NCBI GenBank assembly: GCA_018649725.1
Contig: JABIHH010000063.1
Span: 1-64,000, forward strand
Direction of reading: 5' to 3'
DNA length: 64,000 bases
Source of the DNA: Rhodospirillaceae bacterium
GTDB lineage: Bacteria; Pseudomonadota; Alphaproteobacteria; Rhodospirillales; UBA2165
Shown here: one piece after another, positions 21,010 through 31,690 of the stretch
How the letters are laid out: every line of letters begins with the position of its first letter
Position numbering within the stretch: position 1 is the first letter of the stretch
Made by a program: the position numbers and the translations under genes
The notes under the pieces: model-generated
What the model was told of the DNA's origin: nothing
Seen by the model: the letters and a program-made list of their open reading frames with translations, nothing else
Database searches by the model: none

Positions 21010-22404
21010 TTAACTACCGTTAAGGCTCGTAAACATGCCGATATACTGGCCCCAAAGAAAATGCAGCGGCAGGACAATCAAGACGCCAAAAATCATATAA
21101 GTGAGCAGCATCTTGGTAACATCGGTGATACTGAGGTTGCCAAGTGCAACTGCAACAACAACCGGCGGCGCTTGGTAGAAAAAAGGCATCACACCCCAAG
21201 CCGTCATCGACGCCATGATAACGCTTAGTTGTGACCAACCCGTTGCTTGTGAGAGCGCCTCGGCCATCGGTACCATGATCGACGGCTGTGCCGGCATCGT
21301 CGTAATGAGCCCGACGATCATGCCGGAAATAGAGATGGAGGCAAAATTTTGGAAATCGGCACCCGGTTTGAACTCAAAAACCTCCATTAATTTCTCGGCG
21401 ATAAGAGAGCCTAAATCAGCGTGACTGGCGACAGCGCCGAGACCGATAACACCGACCAGGAATAACAAAGGTGAATAATTTATCTCACCGCTAAGCACGC
21501 TTGGCGGCAACATGCCCGTCCGCGGAAGCAGGCAAAGGATGGCGGCGCCCAATGAGATCCAGGCCGGAGAAATGCCGTGCAGGCTATCCGTCACCCATAG
21601 AATGAGGGCGGCTAAAACAATCACGAGCAATCTTTTTTCATCACCGCCCCAGGCAGCGCTTTCCTGCTCATGTGTCGGATGCCGGGGCGTGTCTTTAAAC
21701 AAAGTGGCGATGATGGCCGGATAGACCAACAAAGCAGCACCGCCGACGATTGGGAAATTCAGTATGAAATATTCAGCATAGGTCAATTGGATGCCGAGAA
21801 TACTATCGGCAGCGCCATAGAGCGCCATATTCGGCACATTGGCCGGCAGTATATTGAAGGCCGGTATCATGGTGCCCATGGAAGCTGCCAATACCAGGCC
21901 AGTGCGTCCTTTGCTGTCTTTCTCGAAGCCCAATTCATCCGCCAAAGCGAGCATGATCGGCACCAATAAGGCGACCCGGCCTGAGGCTGAGGGGACAATA
22001 AAGGCGAGCACCGTTGATATCCAAAAGATGCCATAGATCATGGCAAAATAGGTTTTAGGGAAATGGGTGAGCAAAGACCGGACCAAGCGGACATCAAGAC
22101 CAGAGCGCTTAACGCCGAGGCCAATAACCAAACCGCCAAACACCAACCAGGTTGCCCCGGCATGAAATCCTGAAAACACCACTTTTGCCGGCGCGACGGA
22201 TAAAATCACAGTCATGAATAAGAAAATTAAGGAGCCGAAATAAGACGGCACAATGGCCGTGGCCCAGAGCCCGATCGCCAGCACAATAACCGCGCCGGCT
22301 TTCATAACTTGAGGTTCAACACCCGCTGGCGCTGGCATGAAAAATAAAAATACACTCAAAAAAAGTGCAAGGGCGAAAATTACTTTTGAAGGATGTGCGA
22401 GCAA
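21010..22404 (-). CDS. SLC13/DASS family anion transporter
   Basis: About 11 hydrophobic segments; 'FIVPSASGRVALLVPIMLAL', 'NILPANVPNMALYGAADS', 'GLITTMPAQPSIMVPMAEALSQ'. Confidence 0.82.
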   Translation of the reverse strand: MLAHPSKVIFALALFLSVFLFFMPAPAGVEPQVMKAGAVIVLAIGLWATAIVPSYFGSLIFLFMTVILSVAPAKVVFSGFHAGATWLVFGGLVIGLGVKRSGLDVRLVRSLLTHFPKTYFAMIYGIFWISTVLAFIVPSASGRVALLVPIMLALADELGFEKDSKGRTGLVLAASMGTMIPAFNILPANVPNMALYGAADSILGIQLTYAEYFILNFPIVGGAALLVYPAIIATLFKDTPRHPTHEQESAAWGGDEKRLLVIVLAALILWVTDSLHGISPAWISLGAAILCLLPRTGMLPPSVLSGEINYSPLLFLVGVIGLGAVASHADLGSLIAEKLMEVFEFKPGADFQNFASISISGMIVGLITTMPAQPSIMVPMAEALSQATGWSQLSVIMASMTAWGVMPFFYQAPPVVVAVALGNLSITDVTKMLLTYMIFGVLIVLPLHFLWGQYIGMFTSLNGS

Positions 22405-22602
22405 AATGGACCTTTGGGTTATAATAAAATTATTACAAATTACACAAAATTTTATTTTAGCTGTTCGATTAACACTAAATGATTGAAAATTGTTTCCTCG
22501 CCAACCATATATCTTGAGAGTGAGTTTGTAATAAATTCTATCTTATTTTACAGATACTTAAACACCTTTATTTAGTATGAATTAGCGCTGCACAAGGGAT
22601 CG

Positions 22603-24369
22603 ATGAAAACTTTTGCACCAATTTTAAAGTCTATTTTTATTGTCTCAATCACCGAGATTGCGATCATGGTGGGCTTTGTCTTGCTGCCGCCAATTCAAGA
22701 CTTCCGGATTGAGGCAATTGTCGATGTCGTTGTTCTTACCGTCATTTCGACGCCGGTTATCTATTTCTGGATCATCCGCCCTTATACGATCGAGCAGCGA
22801 GAAGTGGCTACCGCCCTCTTAAAAAGTGAAGAACGGTTTCGCGATTTTGCCATAAACAGCGCGGATCGACTGTGGGAAACCGATGAAGAGCACCGCTACA
22901 CCTATAATTCACCCGGCACCAGCGGTATGGCTCTGGTCACCGGCGAAGTCATTGGAAAGACCAGGTGGGAAGTTGCAAATCAAGATCCGGAAGACCCTAT
23001 TTGGCGAGAATACAGAGCCATGTTGAAAGCCCATGGGCCAATTCGGGATTTTAAATATGGTTATGTTGGCAATGATGGGCAGCTTCATTATCGGCGGGTA
23101 AATGCAACGCCGATGTTTGAGCCGGGTGGTGAATTTATCGGCTACCGGGGAGCTACCTACAATGAAACCCCGCAACACCAAGCTGAAGAAGAAAAAGACA
23201 AAATTGAAAAACTCATGCTGGAAGCTATCGAAAACGCGCCAGCCGCAATTATACTTTGGGATCCTGAAGAGCGATTTGTTACGTGCAATTCAGCCTATCG
23301 TGCAAATCACCACCCCGTCAAAGACATCCTTAGACCGGGGATTTCTGTCGGAGAGTATATTCGCGCCCAGGCTTTAACCAAAGCCGCACAAATTACCATC
23401 GATAATATCGACCAAATCGTTGAGCAAAAGCTTATCAATTTCCGCAAACTCAAATCGACTTCTGTTCAATCCAGATTTAGCGAGAACTGGATAAACATTT
23501 CTCGCCACCGGCTTGCAGATGGCAGCACAATCTCCTTTCACACAGATATTACCAGGCTCAAGGAAAGAGAAAATGAACTTGAGCTCGCCCATCAGGAAAT
23601 GGAGGGACGCGTGGAGGAAAGAACGCAAGAACTTCAATCTGCCAAGGAAGAAGCCGATACAGCCAACCGGGCAAAATCCGATTTTCTCGCTAATATGAGC
23701 CATGAGCTCCGCACGCCCCTCAATGCGATTATTGGCTTTTCGGATGCGCTCCTCCACAATATTTTTGGTGCACCTTCCAACGAGAAGCAAGAAGAGGCTA
23801 TTGGACACATAAAGGAATCAGGCTCGCATTTATTGAACTTGATAAATGACCTGCTCGATCTTTCGGCAATTGAAGCGGGCGAGTTAACCCTCAATGAAAC
23901 CAAGACCGACCTCTCCGAATGCCTGACCTCGGCGCTTAATATCGTTTCAACCCGCGCCGGTGACAATCAGATCACAATTGAAAATCGCGTGCCAACCGAT
24001 TTGCCGGAACTGTTTGTTGATTCCCTTCGCATGAAGCAGGTTTTGGTCAATCTGTTGTCAAATGGGGTTAAATTCACGCCCCGTGGCGGCAACATCACGA
24101 TTAATGGACAAGCCAATTCCGGTGGCGCCATTTCAATTTCCATTACGGATACCGGCATTGGTATGACGGAAGAAGAAATCGAGATCGCCCTTACGCGCTT
24201 TGGCCAAATAGACCGAGATCTCGCAACCGAACAAGAAGGGACGGGTCTTGGCCTACCGCTGAGCGAAAAGCTTATCGCCGCCCATGGTGGCTCACTTGTA
24301 ATCGATAGTGTCAAAGACCAAGGTACAACGGTCACCGTCAATCTGCCGGATAATCGTGTTATTACTTAA
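22603..24369 (+). CDS. PAS-domain sensor histidine kinase (DivJ/PleC-like core)
   Basis: TM segments, PAS domains, '[27 protein letters not shown]...[20 protein letters not shown]', '[18 protein letters not shown]'. Confidence 0.92.
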   Translation: MKTFAPILKSIFIVSITEIAIMVGFVLLPPIQDFRIEAIVDVVVLTVISTPVIYFWIIRPYTIEQREVATALLKSEERFRDFAINSADRLWETDEEHRYTYNSPGTSGMALVTGEVIGKTRWEVANQDPEDPIWREYRAMLKAHGPIRDFKYGYVGNDGQLHYRRVNATPMFEPGGEFIGYRGATYNETPQHQAEEEKDKIEKLMLEAIENAPAAIILWDPEERFVTCNSAYRANHHPVKDILRPGISVGEYIRAQALTKAAQITIDNIDQIVEQKLINFRKLKSTSVQSRFSENWINISRHRLADGSTISFHTDITRLKERENELELAHQEMEGRVEERTQELQSAKEEADTANRAKSDFLANMSHELRTPLNAIIGFSDALLHNIFGAPSNEKQEEAIGHIKESGSHLLNLINDLLDLSAIEAGELTLNETKTDLSECLTSALNIVSTRAGDNQITIENRVPTDLPELFVDSLRMKQVLVNLLSNGVKFTPRGGNITINGQANSGGAISISITDTGIGMTEEEIEIALTRFGQIDRDLATEQEGTGLGLPLSEKLIAAHGGSLVIDSVKDQGTTVTVNLPDNRVIT

Positions 24370-24390
24370 GGCTTATGCTATATCTCGCCA

Positions 24391-26019
24391 ATGTCTGATG
24401 CCATAGCAACACCCTCATCCAGCGTGTCTCCCACCGCATCACCATGGGCGCCTTTTCGCCACAAAATGTTCACGCTGCTTTGGGTCGCCATCGTTGTCTC
24501 GAACGTGGGGACCTGGATGCATGATTTGTCCGCCGGCTGGCTGATGGCAACGCTCACGCCCTCGCCCCTGCTTGTCGCCTCGGTTCAAGCCGCTACGACA
24601 TTGCCGGTATTTTTATTTGCCCTGCCCGCCGGCGCTTTAGCCGATATTGTCGATCGTCGGCGCTTGTTGTTAATCGTCAAAATCATTTTGACCATCGTTG
24701 CCATTGCGATGAGCCTTAGCGTTTATCTCAATTTTATGAACCCCTGGCTGCTTTTAATTTTCACGCTTTTGATGGGCACCGGGGCGGCTTTTATTGCCCC
24801 GGCCTGGCAGGCGATCGTGCCACAACTCGTGCCGCGCCCGGAACTTCAACAAGCCATTGCGCTAAACTCTGTCGGCATCAATATCAGCCGCGCCATCGGC
24901 CCAGCCGTCGGCGGATTGGTCATTGCGGTTGTCGGATTGTGGGCACCCTTTATGCTCAACGCGATCAGTTTTATCTTTGTGATCGGCGTCTTGATCTGGT
25001 GGAAAGCCGGCTCCGGTGAGGCCCGAGCCCTACCGGCAGAGCGTTTCACCGGCGCCATCCGAGCCGGGCTGCGCTACACCAGAGAAAGCGGGCCGGTGCG
25101 AAATACGCTTTATCGGGCGATTGGTTTTTTCCTCTTTGCGACCTGCTATTGGGCATTGCTGCCCCTGATTGCCAGAGATTTACTCAAAGGGGGGCCGTCT
25201 TATTACGGGCTATTGCTCGCCAGCATTGGCGGCGGCGCGGTACTGGCGGCCCTTGGTCTGCCAAAACTCAAAAAGATTTTAGGACCAAATAAAGTTGTCG
25301 CTACGGGCTCCGCCGGAACCGCTTTGGTGTTGGTTATTTTCGCCATGTCTTCCAATCAGATTGCTGGTCTTGGGGCCAGTATGCTGGCCGGCGCTTCTTG
25401 GCTCGCGGTACTTTCAAGTCTCAATGTATCCACCCAACTGGCCTTGCCGGAATGGGTGCGGGCCCGCGGCCTCTCGATGCTGCTGACGGTTTATTTTGGC
25501 GCCATGGCTGGCGGCAGTGTGATTTGGGGCAACATCGCCGGGCAAATTGGTGTGCCCACCACCCTACTCATTGCTGCGGGCGGCGCGGCGTTGGCTATTC
25601 CGATCACGTGGCGCTGGAAAATTATTGCCGATCCCAGCATTGATCTGACACCCAGCTTTCATTGGCCCGTGCCGGTGATGGCGAGCGAGATTGAAGAGGA
25701 CCGGGGACCCGTCATGGTCACGGTTGAATACCAAATTGATCCAAAAAACCGCGAGGCCTTCCAATCTGCGATGGAAAATTACGGCCATACCCGCCGACGG
25801 GACGGCGCTTTTTCCTGGGGCATTTTCGAAGACGTTTCAGCGCCTGGACGCTTTCTCGAATATTTCCTGGTCGATTCCTGGCTTGAGCATGAGCGCCAGC
25901 ACCACCGGGTCACCGAGGCTGACATCGAGATTGAAAAACAAGTGATGCAATATCATCTGGGCGAAACCCGCCCCATCGCCCGACACCTCATCGCCCCGAC
26001 GCCACCAAAAAGCCAATAG
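24391..26019 (+). CDS. MFS transporter (MFS_3/enterobactin exporter-like) with C-terminal soluble ABM-like domain
   Basis: MFS helices 'FALPAGALADIVDRRRLLL'; extra ~110 aa C-terminal domain 'VMVTVEYQIDPKNREAFQSAMENYGHTRRRDGAFSWGIFED...EYFLVDSWLEHERQHHRVT'. Confidence 0.88.
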   Translation: MSDAIATPSSSVSPTASPWAPFRHKMFTLLWVAIVVSNVGTWMHDLSAGWLMATLTPSPLLVASVQAATTLPVFLFALPAGALADIVDRRRLLLIVKIILTIVAIAMSLSVYLNFMNPWLLLIFTLLMGTGAAFIAPAWQAIVPQLVPRPELQQAIALNSVGINISRAIGPAVGGLVIAVVGLWAPFMLNAISFIFVIGVLIWWKAGSGEARALPAERFTGAIRAGLRYTRESGPVRNTLYRAIGFFLFATCYWALLPLIARDLLKGGPSYYGLLLASIGGGAVLAALGLPKLKKILGPNKVVATGSAGTALVLVIFAMSSNQIAGLGASMLAGASWLAVLSSLNVSTQLALPEWVRARGLSMLLTVYFGAMAGGSVIWGNIAGQIGVPTTLLIAAGGAALAIPITWRWKIIADPSIDLTPSFHWPVPVMASEIEEDRGPVMVTVEYQIDPKNREAFQSAMENYGHTRRRDGAFSWGIFEDVSAPGRFLEYFLVDSWLEHERQHHRVTEADIEIEKQVMQYHLGETRPIARHLIAPTPPKSQ

Positions 26020-26023
26020 TCAG

Positions 26024-26773
26024 TTAGTAAACCACTTCGACGAAATAGAGGCCTTCGGGCGGGGCGGTTGGGCCGCCTTTACGGCGGTCGGCGGCTTCGA
26101 AGGCGCGCTTAAAATCATCGACCGACCATTTGCCTTCACCGACCAGTTTGAGCGAGCCGGCAAAGTTGCGGACTTGGTGATAGAGAAATGATTTCGCCCG
26201 GACATGGATATGGATCTCATCGCCCCAAATATCCTTAGCCTGCACAACCTCAATGGCATCCAGCGTTTTTACCGGGCCATCAGCCTGACATTCTGCGGCC
26301 CTAAATGTCGAGAAATCGTGATTGCCCAACAGCACCTGCGAGGCTTCGTGCATCGCCGCCATATCAAGCTTCACCGGCACCCACCAGACCCGGCCACGGT
26401 CCAAAGTGACGGGGCCGCGGCGGCTGACAATGCGGTAGACATAAGCGCGCTGCTGGGCTGAAAAGCGCGCATGAAAATCTTCACCGACGGCTTCTGCCGA
26501 TAGCACGGAGACAGCAACATCTTTGAGATGATGGTTTAACGCATCACGGACGGTATCGCTGTCGGTGGCTTTTTCAATATCAAAATGGGCGATCTGAGCC
26601 AGCGCATGGACACCCGCATCTGTGCGGCCTGCGGCAAACACCGTCACGCGCTCGCTGCAAAATTTTTCAATCGCCTGTTCCAGGCATTGCTGAACACCGA
26701 GGCCATTTTTCTGGCGTTGCCAACCGACAAAGCCGGCGCCATCATATTCGATTGTCAGCTTGTAGCGCTGCAT
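26024..26773 (-). CDS. truA: tRNA pseudouridine(38-40) synthase
   Basis: 'YKLTIEYDGAGFVGWQRQKNGLGVQQ', 'AAGRTDAGVHALAQIAHFD', 'FLYHQVRNFAGSL'. Confidence 0.97.
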   Translation of the reverse strand: MQRYKLTIEYDGAGFVGWQRQKNGLGVQQCLEQAIEKFCSERVTVFAAGRTDAGVHALAQIAHFDIEKATDSDTVRDALNHHLKDVAVSVLSAEAVGEDFHARFSAQQRAYVYRIVSRRGPVTLDRGRVWWVPVKLDMAAMHEASQVLLGNHDFSTFRAAECQADGPVKTLDAIEVVQAKDIWGDEIHIHVRAKSFLYHQVRNFAGSLKLVGEGKWSVDDFKRAFEAADRRKGGPTAPPEGLYFVEVVY

Positions 26774-27699
26774 TAGCTGAGCCTGCTACCCGCAGGTATT
26801 TCAAAGCCCCGCAAAAAATCAGCCACTGCCATTGGCCCTTTACCCGCACGCTGCACCCGGGTGAGACGAAGCGCGCCTTCGCCGCACGCAATGTTCAGCG
26901 CGTCGTCCAGGACCGCTCCAGGCTCACCACCCCCTTTGGCGAGCTCAGCCGTTATAATTTTGATGCGCTCGCCGTGATGTTCAAACCATGACCCTGGCCA
27001 AGGTGTGAAGGCCCGCACCAAACGTTCGATTTCCTCGGCTGAGTCAGACCAATCGATGTGACCTTCGGCGCGTTCTAATTTGGAAGCATAGGTGACACCG
27101 TCATCCGGCTGGGGCGTTGGCGACAAGGTTTTTGCCGCCAAGCCTTCAAGTGCTTCGACAATTAACTTGGTCCCCATTTCAGACAACGCATCGTGCAAGC
27201 TCTCGCCCGTTGTCTCGACTGTCAGAGGCACCTGATCGATGAGCAACATAGCGCCGGTGTCCAGACCTTCATCCATTTGCATGATGGTGACACCGCTCCT
27301 CTCATCGCCGGCCAAAATCGCGCGCTGGATCGGCGCCGCGCCCCGCCACCTTGGCAGCAATGACGCGTGAATGTTCACGCACCCCAATCGTGGCGCATCA
27401 AGAATAGCTTTCGGCAGGATCAAGCCATAAGCGACAACCACCGCACAATCGAGATCGAGGGCAGCAAAGGCCGCCTGTTCATTCTCTGACTTCAGGCTTT
27501 TAGGTGTGCGAACTTCAATGCCAAGCGCTTCTGCTTTGGCATGAACCGGCGTGAGCTTTTCTTTCTGCCCGCGCCCCGCTGCCCGGGGAGGCTGCGCGTA
27601 AACGCAAACAACCTCATGACCCGCCGCAATCAACGCTTCCAGCACCGGCACCGAGAAATCTGGTGTCCCCATAAATGCGAGACGAAGTTTTGCAGCCAT
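26773..27699 (-). CDS. fmt: Methionyl-tRNA formyltransferase
   Basis: '[20 protein letters not shown]', '[45 protein letters not shown]'. Confidence 0.97.
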   Translation of the reverse strand: MAAKLRLAFMGTPDFSVPVLEALIAAGHEVVCVYAQPPRAAGRGQKEKLTPVHAKAEALGIEVRTPKSLKSENEQAAFAALDLDCAVVVAYGLILPKAILDAPRLGCVNIHASLLPRWRGAAPIQRAILAGDERSGVTIMQMDEGLDTGAMLLIDQVPLTVETTGESLHDALSEMGTKLIVEALEGLAAKTLSPTPQPDDGVTYASKLERAEGHIDWSDSAEEIERLVRAFTPWPGSWFEHHGERIKIITAELAKGGGEPGAVLDDALNIACGEGALRLTRVQRAGKGPMAVADFLRGFEIPAGSRLS

Positions 27700-27703
27700 G
27701 GCT

Positions 27704-28234
27704 TTAGGCCTCTAATTTTTCTGGCGGTAGCGAGGCTTTATATTTTTTGAGCTTGCGAATAATGAGGTCGCGCCGGAGCTTGGAGAGATGATCAACAAAT
27801 AACACGCCGTCCAAATGGTCCATTTCATGCTGGATGCAGGTCGCCAAAATTCCGCTGGCTTCAATCTCCTGCGGCTGGCCTGTCAAATCCAAAAAACTGA
27901 CGCGAATTTTCTCCGGCCGGGTTACTTGGGCGTAATGTTCAGGCAGCGACAGACAACCCTCCTCATAATCGAGCAGTTCATCCGAGGCCCAGCTGATCTC
28001 CGGATTAATCATCTGGTAGGGATGTGGTTCATCTTCGCCTTTAGCAACATCAACGACGATCAGGCGCTTAGGAACACCTACTTGCGGGGCGGCGAGGCCA
28101 ATACCGGGCGCATCATACATGGTCTCCAGCATATCTGCTGCGAGTTTGCGGAGGTCCTTCGTCACCTCTTCGACGGCCTCACATTTGATTTTCAAACGGG
28201 GGTCGGGCGCGACAATTATAGGTAAAAGTGCCAT
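27704..28234 (-). CDS. def: Peptide deformylase
   Basis: '[11 protein letters not shown]', '[20 protein letters not shown]', '[22 protein letters not shown]'. Confidence 0.97.
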   Translation of the reverse strand: MALLPIIVAPDPRLKIKCEAVEEVTKDLRKLAADMLETMYDAPGIGLAAPQVGVPKRLIVVDVAKGEDEPHPYQMINPEISWASDELLDYEEGCLSLPEHYAQVTRPEKIRVSFLDLTGQPQEIEASGILATCIQHEMDHLDGVLFVDHLSKLRRDLIIRKLKKYKASLPPEKLEA

Positions 28235-28287
28235 GATTCGGGTGTGTTTCCTTTAAATCTTCGTTGGAAATAGGACAAGCGGGCACT

Positions 28288-28313
28288 CCCGTCAAGATAA
28301 CCCGTCAAGATAA
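28288..28313. repeat. Two tandem 13-bp repeats CCCGTCAAGATAA
   Basis: Read directly: cccgtcaagataa|cccgtcaagataa upstream of def. Confidence 0.85.
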
Positions 28314-28395
28314 CCGGGGCTTTCGGTAACTTGATTGCTATTTAGGCGCCACTCGGGCTAGATTCAAATTCAGAAAATGGGGTGATGACAGACTT

Positions 28396-29499
28396 ATGGG
28401 CATAAATTTTATACTGATCGTTTTGGTCGTGGTGCTGCTGATCGCGGTAATTTTTTTGTTTCTGAAAAGCGCCGGTAGTCAGGCCGAACTGAACAACCGC
28501 TTGGCGCAATTTGTTGATAATACTGAGCGCCACAATCAAACGCTCGCAACCACGCAAGCTACCGCCCAGGCTGAGACCAAAGTGCGGATGGAGCAAAATC
28601 AGACCGCCATAGATAAACTCACCAAACAGCTCGGCGAAGGTCTCACTCAACAGACGGAAAAGACCGGCCAGACCTTGAAACAACTCCATGAACGTCTGGC
28701 GGTGATCGATACCGCGCAAAAAAACATCACCGGGCTTTCCGAACAAATGGTCGGCTTGCAGGATATCTTGTCTAACAAACAAGCCCGCGGTGCGTTTGGC
28801 GAAATCCAGCTCAATGATCTCGTAACCTCGATCCTGCCGCCCTCGGCTTATGGCTTTCAGGTGACACTCACCAACGGCAAGCGGGCCGATTGCGTGCTTG
28901 ATCTCCCCAACCCCCCCGGGCCGATTGTGATCGATTCTAAGTTTCCGCTTGAGGCTTATCATGAGCTTCGCAATGCCCAAGACGAGGCCGATCAAAAAGT
29001 GGCGCTACGGGCACTTGGGGCAGCGATCCTCAAACACATCCAAGATATTAAGGAGAAATACATCATCCCGGGCGAGACCGCCGAATCAGCCCTGATGTTT
29101 CTACCCTCCGAAGCCATCTATGCAGAACTGCATGCGAGCCTGCCGGATATCGTCGAGAAATCCTATCGCTCCAAGGTTTGGATTGTTTCCCCGACAACCC
29201 TAATGGCGACCCTCAATACCGTCCGCGCCGTGCTCAAAGATGTTCATATGCGAGAGCAAGCCAGCGTCATTCAAGCCGAGGTCCTAACCATGCTGGAAGA
29301 CGTCAAACGCCTCGACGACCGGGTCGGCAAACTACATACCCATATGCGCCAAGCCGACAAAGACCTCACCGACATCACGACCTCGACCGGCAAAGTCATC
29401 AAACGCGGCGAACGCATCACCGAAATTGAAGTTGGCGAAGAGATCGATGCTGACGACATCGCCGCCACTGCGCAGCCTCAGGCGATTGAAGAGGGCTGA
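28396..29499 (+). CDS. rmuC: DNA recombination protein RmuC family
   Basis: N-terminal TM, coiled coil, 'NKQARGAFGEIQLNDLV...VIDSKFPLEAY...YIIPGETAESALMFLPSEAIYAEL...VWIVSPTTLMATLNTVRAV'. Confidence 0.95.
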   Translation: MGINFILIVLVVVLLIAVIFLFLKSAGSQAELNNRLAQFVDNTERHNQTLATTQATAQAETKVRMEQNQTAIDKLTKQLGEGLTQQTEKTGQTLKQLHERLAVIDTAQKNITGLSEQMVGLQDILSNKQARGAFGEIQLNDLVTSILPPSAYGFQVTLTNGKRADCVLDLPNPPGPIVIDSKFPLEAYHELRNAQDEADQKVALRALGAAILKHIQDIKEKYIIPGETAESALMFLPSEAIYAELHASLPDIVEKSYRSKVWIVSPTTLMATLNTVRAVLKDVHMREQASVIQAEVLTMLEDVKRLDDRVGKLHTHMRQADKDLTDITTSTGKVIKRGERITEIEVGEEIDADDIAATAQPQAIEEG

Positions 29500-29524
29500 G
29501 CCTAACAGAACTTGCACCTGATAG

Positions 29525-29613
29525 CCCTCCCCCTTGATGGGGGAGGGTTGGGTGGGGGTGATTTAACTGGTTCCATAAATAAGCCCCCCTCCTTAATCCT
29601 CCCCCACGAGTGG
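29525..29613. repeat. GC-rich inverted-repeat intergenic element (REP/BIME-like)
   Basis: Perfect 9-bp hairpin CCCTCCCCC-TTGAT-GGGGGAGGG (29525-29547), then an inverted partner tract ccccccctcc...cctcccccac in the gap between convergent rmuC and the kdsB-like gene. Confidence 0.75.
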
Positions 29614-29631
29614 GGAGGAAAATGCAGCTGG

Positions 29632-29651
29632 ATTCTGGCCTTCGCCAGAAT
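29632..29651. repeat. Hairpin repeat ATTCTGGC-CTTC-GCCAGAAT (copy 1)
   Basis: Perfect 8-bp stem flanked by GCTGG...GAC; the second copy is at 55147-55166. Confidence 0.8.
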
Positions 29652-29662
29652 GACGGGCAATT

Positions 29663-30454
29663 TTAAAGCGTCGTATCCAGATCTTCGCGCACTTGGTCCA
29701 AATCTGCCTCGGATTGCACTTTAAACGGGGCGCTGTCTACCAGACAGACATCCATGCGGATGCCGGCGTCCAGCACGCGGAGGCTTTCGATGTTTTCTTC
29801 GAGCTCCCGGTCGGTCGGCGGCATGTTGACGAAGCGGTCGAGGGCGGCGCGTTTATAGGCGTAGATGGGGACGTGACGATAGAGCGGGCGGTCGCCGAGA
29901 ATTTCGAGGTCGCGGGAGAAGTCGACGATGGTGCCGACTTTGGAACTTTTCATGACATAGACCATGCGGCCTTCATTCCAATCAACACTGGTTTTGACGA
30001 TGGAGCGATCGTTAAGCTCATCCCCTTCAAGCGGACAGACCATGGTTGCCATACCAACTTCGCGGTCGACCAGGGCATACATCAAAGCGCGGATATATTT
30101 AGGCTCCAGCGTCGGCATGTCTTCGTGGACGTTGATGATGAGATCATGGGTATAAAAGCGGTCGAAGCGATTAACCGTTGCCTGAATGCGCTCAGCACCC
30201 GATTCGGTTTTGTAATTATGATTTTTCGGTAAATCTTCCGGGTTGGTTTTGACCGTATAGGCCCCGGCTTCGCCCAATTCTTCGGCAACGCTGTCATCGA
30301 TGCAGTCGACAATGATGCTACCGATGCCGGCTTGTTTGACGCGCTTATAGGATTTCACCACCATCGCCTCGCCATTGACGTCGGCAAGCTGTCTTTTTGG
30401 CTCGCTGAGCTCGTTCAATTGCGAGGGGATAACGATGAGAGGGTTAAGGATCAT
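29663..30454 (-). CDS. Divergent KdsB-like (CMP-Kdo synthetase fold) nucleotidyltransferase-like protein
   Basis: Overall KdsB layout (ILNPLIVIP...LADVNGEAMVVKSYKRVKQA; SGAERIQATV; LIINVHEDMPTLEP; LYRHVPIYAYKRAALDRFV) but with signature motifs altered. Confidence 0.75.
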   Translation of the reverse strand: MILNPLIVIPSQLNELSEPKRQLADVNGEAMVVKSYKRVKQAGIGSIIVDCIDDSVAEELGEAGAYTVKTNPEDLPKNHNYKTESGAERIQATVNRFDRFYTHDLIINVHEDMPTLEPKYIRALMYALVDREVGMATMVCPLEGDELNDRSIVKTSVDWNEGRMVYVMKSSKVGTIVDFSRDLEILGDRPLYRHVPIYAYKRAALDRFVNMPPTDRELEENIESLRVLDAGIRMDVCLVDSAPFKVQSEADLDQVREDLDTTL

Positions 30455-30469
30455 GCCGGCAGGTAAATA

Positions 30470-31690
30470 TTATTTCAGCTTACCAGCGAGCCGTAGCCGA
30501 AGCGCGTTCAATTTGATGAAGCCTTCCGCGTCTCTTTGATCATAGACCGTATCCTCTTCAAAGGTCGCGACATCTTCATCATAGAGACTGTTCGGCGATT
30601 TCCGGCCTTCGACAATGACGTTACCCTTATAGAGTCTCAACCGCACGGTGCCGGTTACGTTGGCTTGCGACTGGTCGATCGCGGCTTGCAGCATTTCGCG
30701 CTCGGGCGAGAACCAGAAACCGTTATAGACCAGCTCAGCGTAACGCGGCATCAACTCGTCTTTGAGATGAAGCGCGCCCTTATCCAGCACCAGGCTTTCA
30801 ACCGCGCGTCTGGCTGGCAGTAATATCGTGCCGCCCGGCGTCTCATAAACGCCCCGGGACTTCATGCCGACAAAGCGGTTCTCAACAATATCGATCCGCC
30901 CGATGCCATTGGCTCCAGCGAGTTCGTTGAGCCGGGTCAGCAAATCGGCGGGGCTCAGTTTTTCGCCATTAACCGCGACCGGATCACCGGCTTCAAAATC
31001 AATCTCGATTGTCGTTGCTTCATCCGGTGCATTTTCCGGCGAGACCGAACGGGTGAACATGCTCTCATCCGGGCCGGTCCAGGGGTCTTCCAGCGCTTTG
31101 CCTTCATAGGAAATATGCAACAAATTGGCATCGGTTGAATAAGGTGGCTCACCCTCTTTGTCTTTTGGCACCTGAATTTGATGCTTCATGGCGTATTCGA
31201 TTAGCTTGGTCCGGGAGTTCAAATCCCATTCCCGCCACGGTGCGATAACCGTAATGTCTGGATTGAGGCCATAATAGCCGAGCTCAAAACGCACTTGATC
31301 GTTGCCCTTACCGGTCGCGCCATGCGAGACCGCATCGGCACCCACCTCTTTGGCAATTTCAATTTGCCGCTTGGCGATCAAGGGCCGGGCGATTGATGTG
31401 CCGAGCAAATAGACGCCTTCATAGACTGCGTTGGAGCGGAACATCGGAAAAACGTAGTCGCGGACAAATTCTTCCCGCAGATCTTCGATATAGATTTCCT
31501 TGATGCCCATCGCTTCGGCTTTGGCCCGGGCAGGTTCGATCTCTTCACCTTGGCCGAGATCAGCCGTGAAGGTCACAACCTCACAATTATATTCGTCTTG
31601 CAGCCAACGTAAAATTACAGAGGTATCCAGACCACCTGAATAGGCCAGCACCACTTTTTTAACGTCACCACTTTTCCTGCCGCTCGGCAT
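30470..31690 (-). CDS. argG: Argininosuccinate synthase
   Basis: '[23 protein letters not shown]', '[17 protein letters not shown]', '[27 protein letters not shown]'. Confidence 0.97.
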   Translation of the reverse strand: MPSGRKSGDVKKVVLAYSGGLDTSVILRWLQDEYNCEVVTFTADLGQGEEIEPARAKAEAMGIKEIYIEDLREEFVRDYVFPMFRSNAVYEGVYLLGTSIARPLIAKRQIEIAKEVGADAVSHGATGKGNDQVRFELGYYGLNPDITVIAPWREWDLNSRTKLIEYAMKHQIQVPKDKEGEPPYSTDANLLHISYEGKALEDPWTGPDESMFTRSVSPENAPDEATTIEIDFEAGDPVAVNGEKLSPADLLTRLNELAGANGIGRIDIVENRFVGMKSRGVYETPGGTILLPARRAVESLVLDKGALHLKDELMPRYAELVYNGFWFSPEREMLQAAIDQSQANVTGTVRLRLYKGNVIVEGRKSPNSLYDEDVATFEEDTVYDQRDAEGFIKLNALRLRLAGKLK

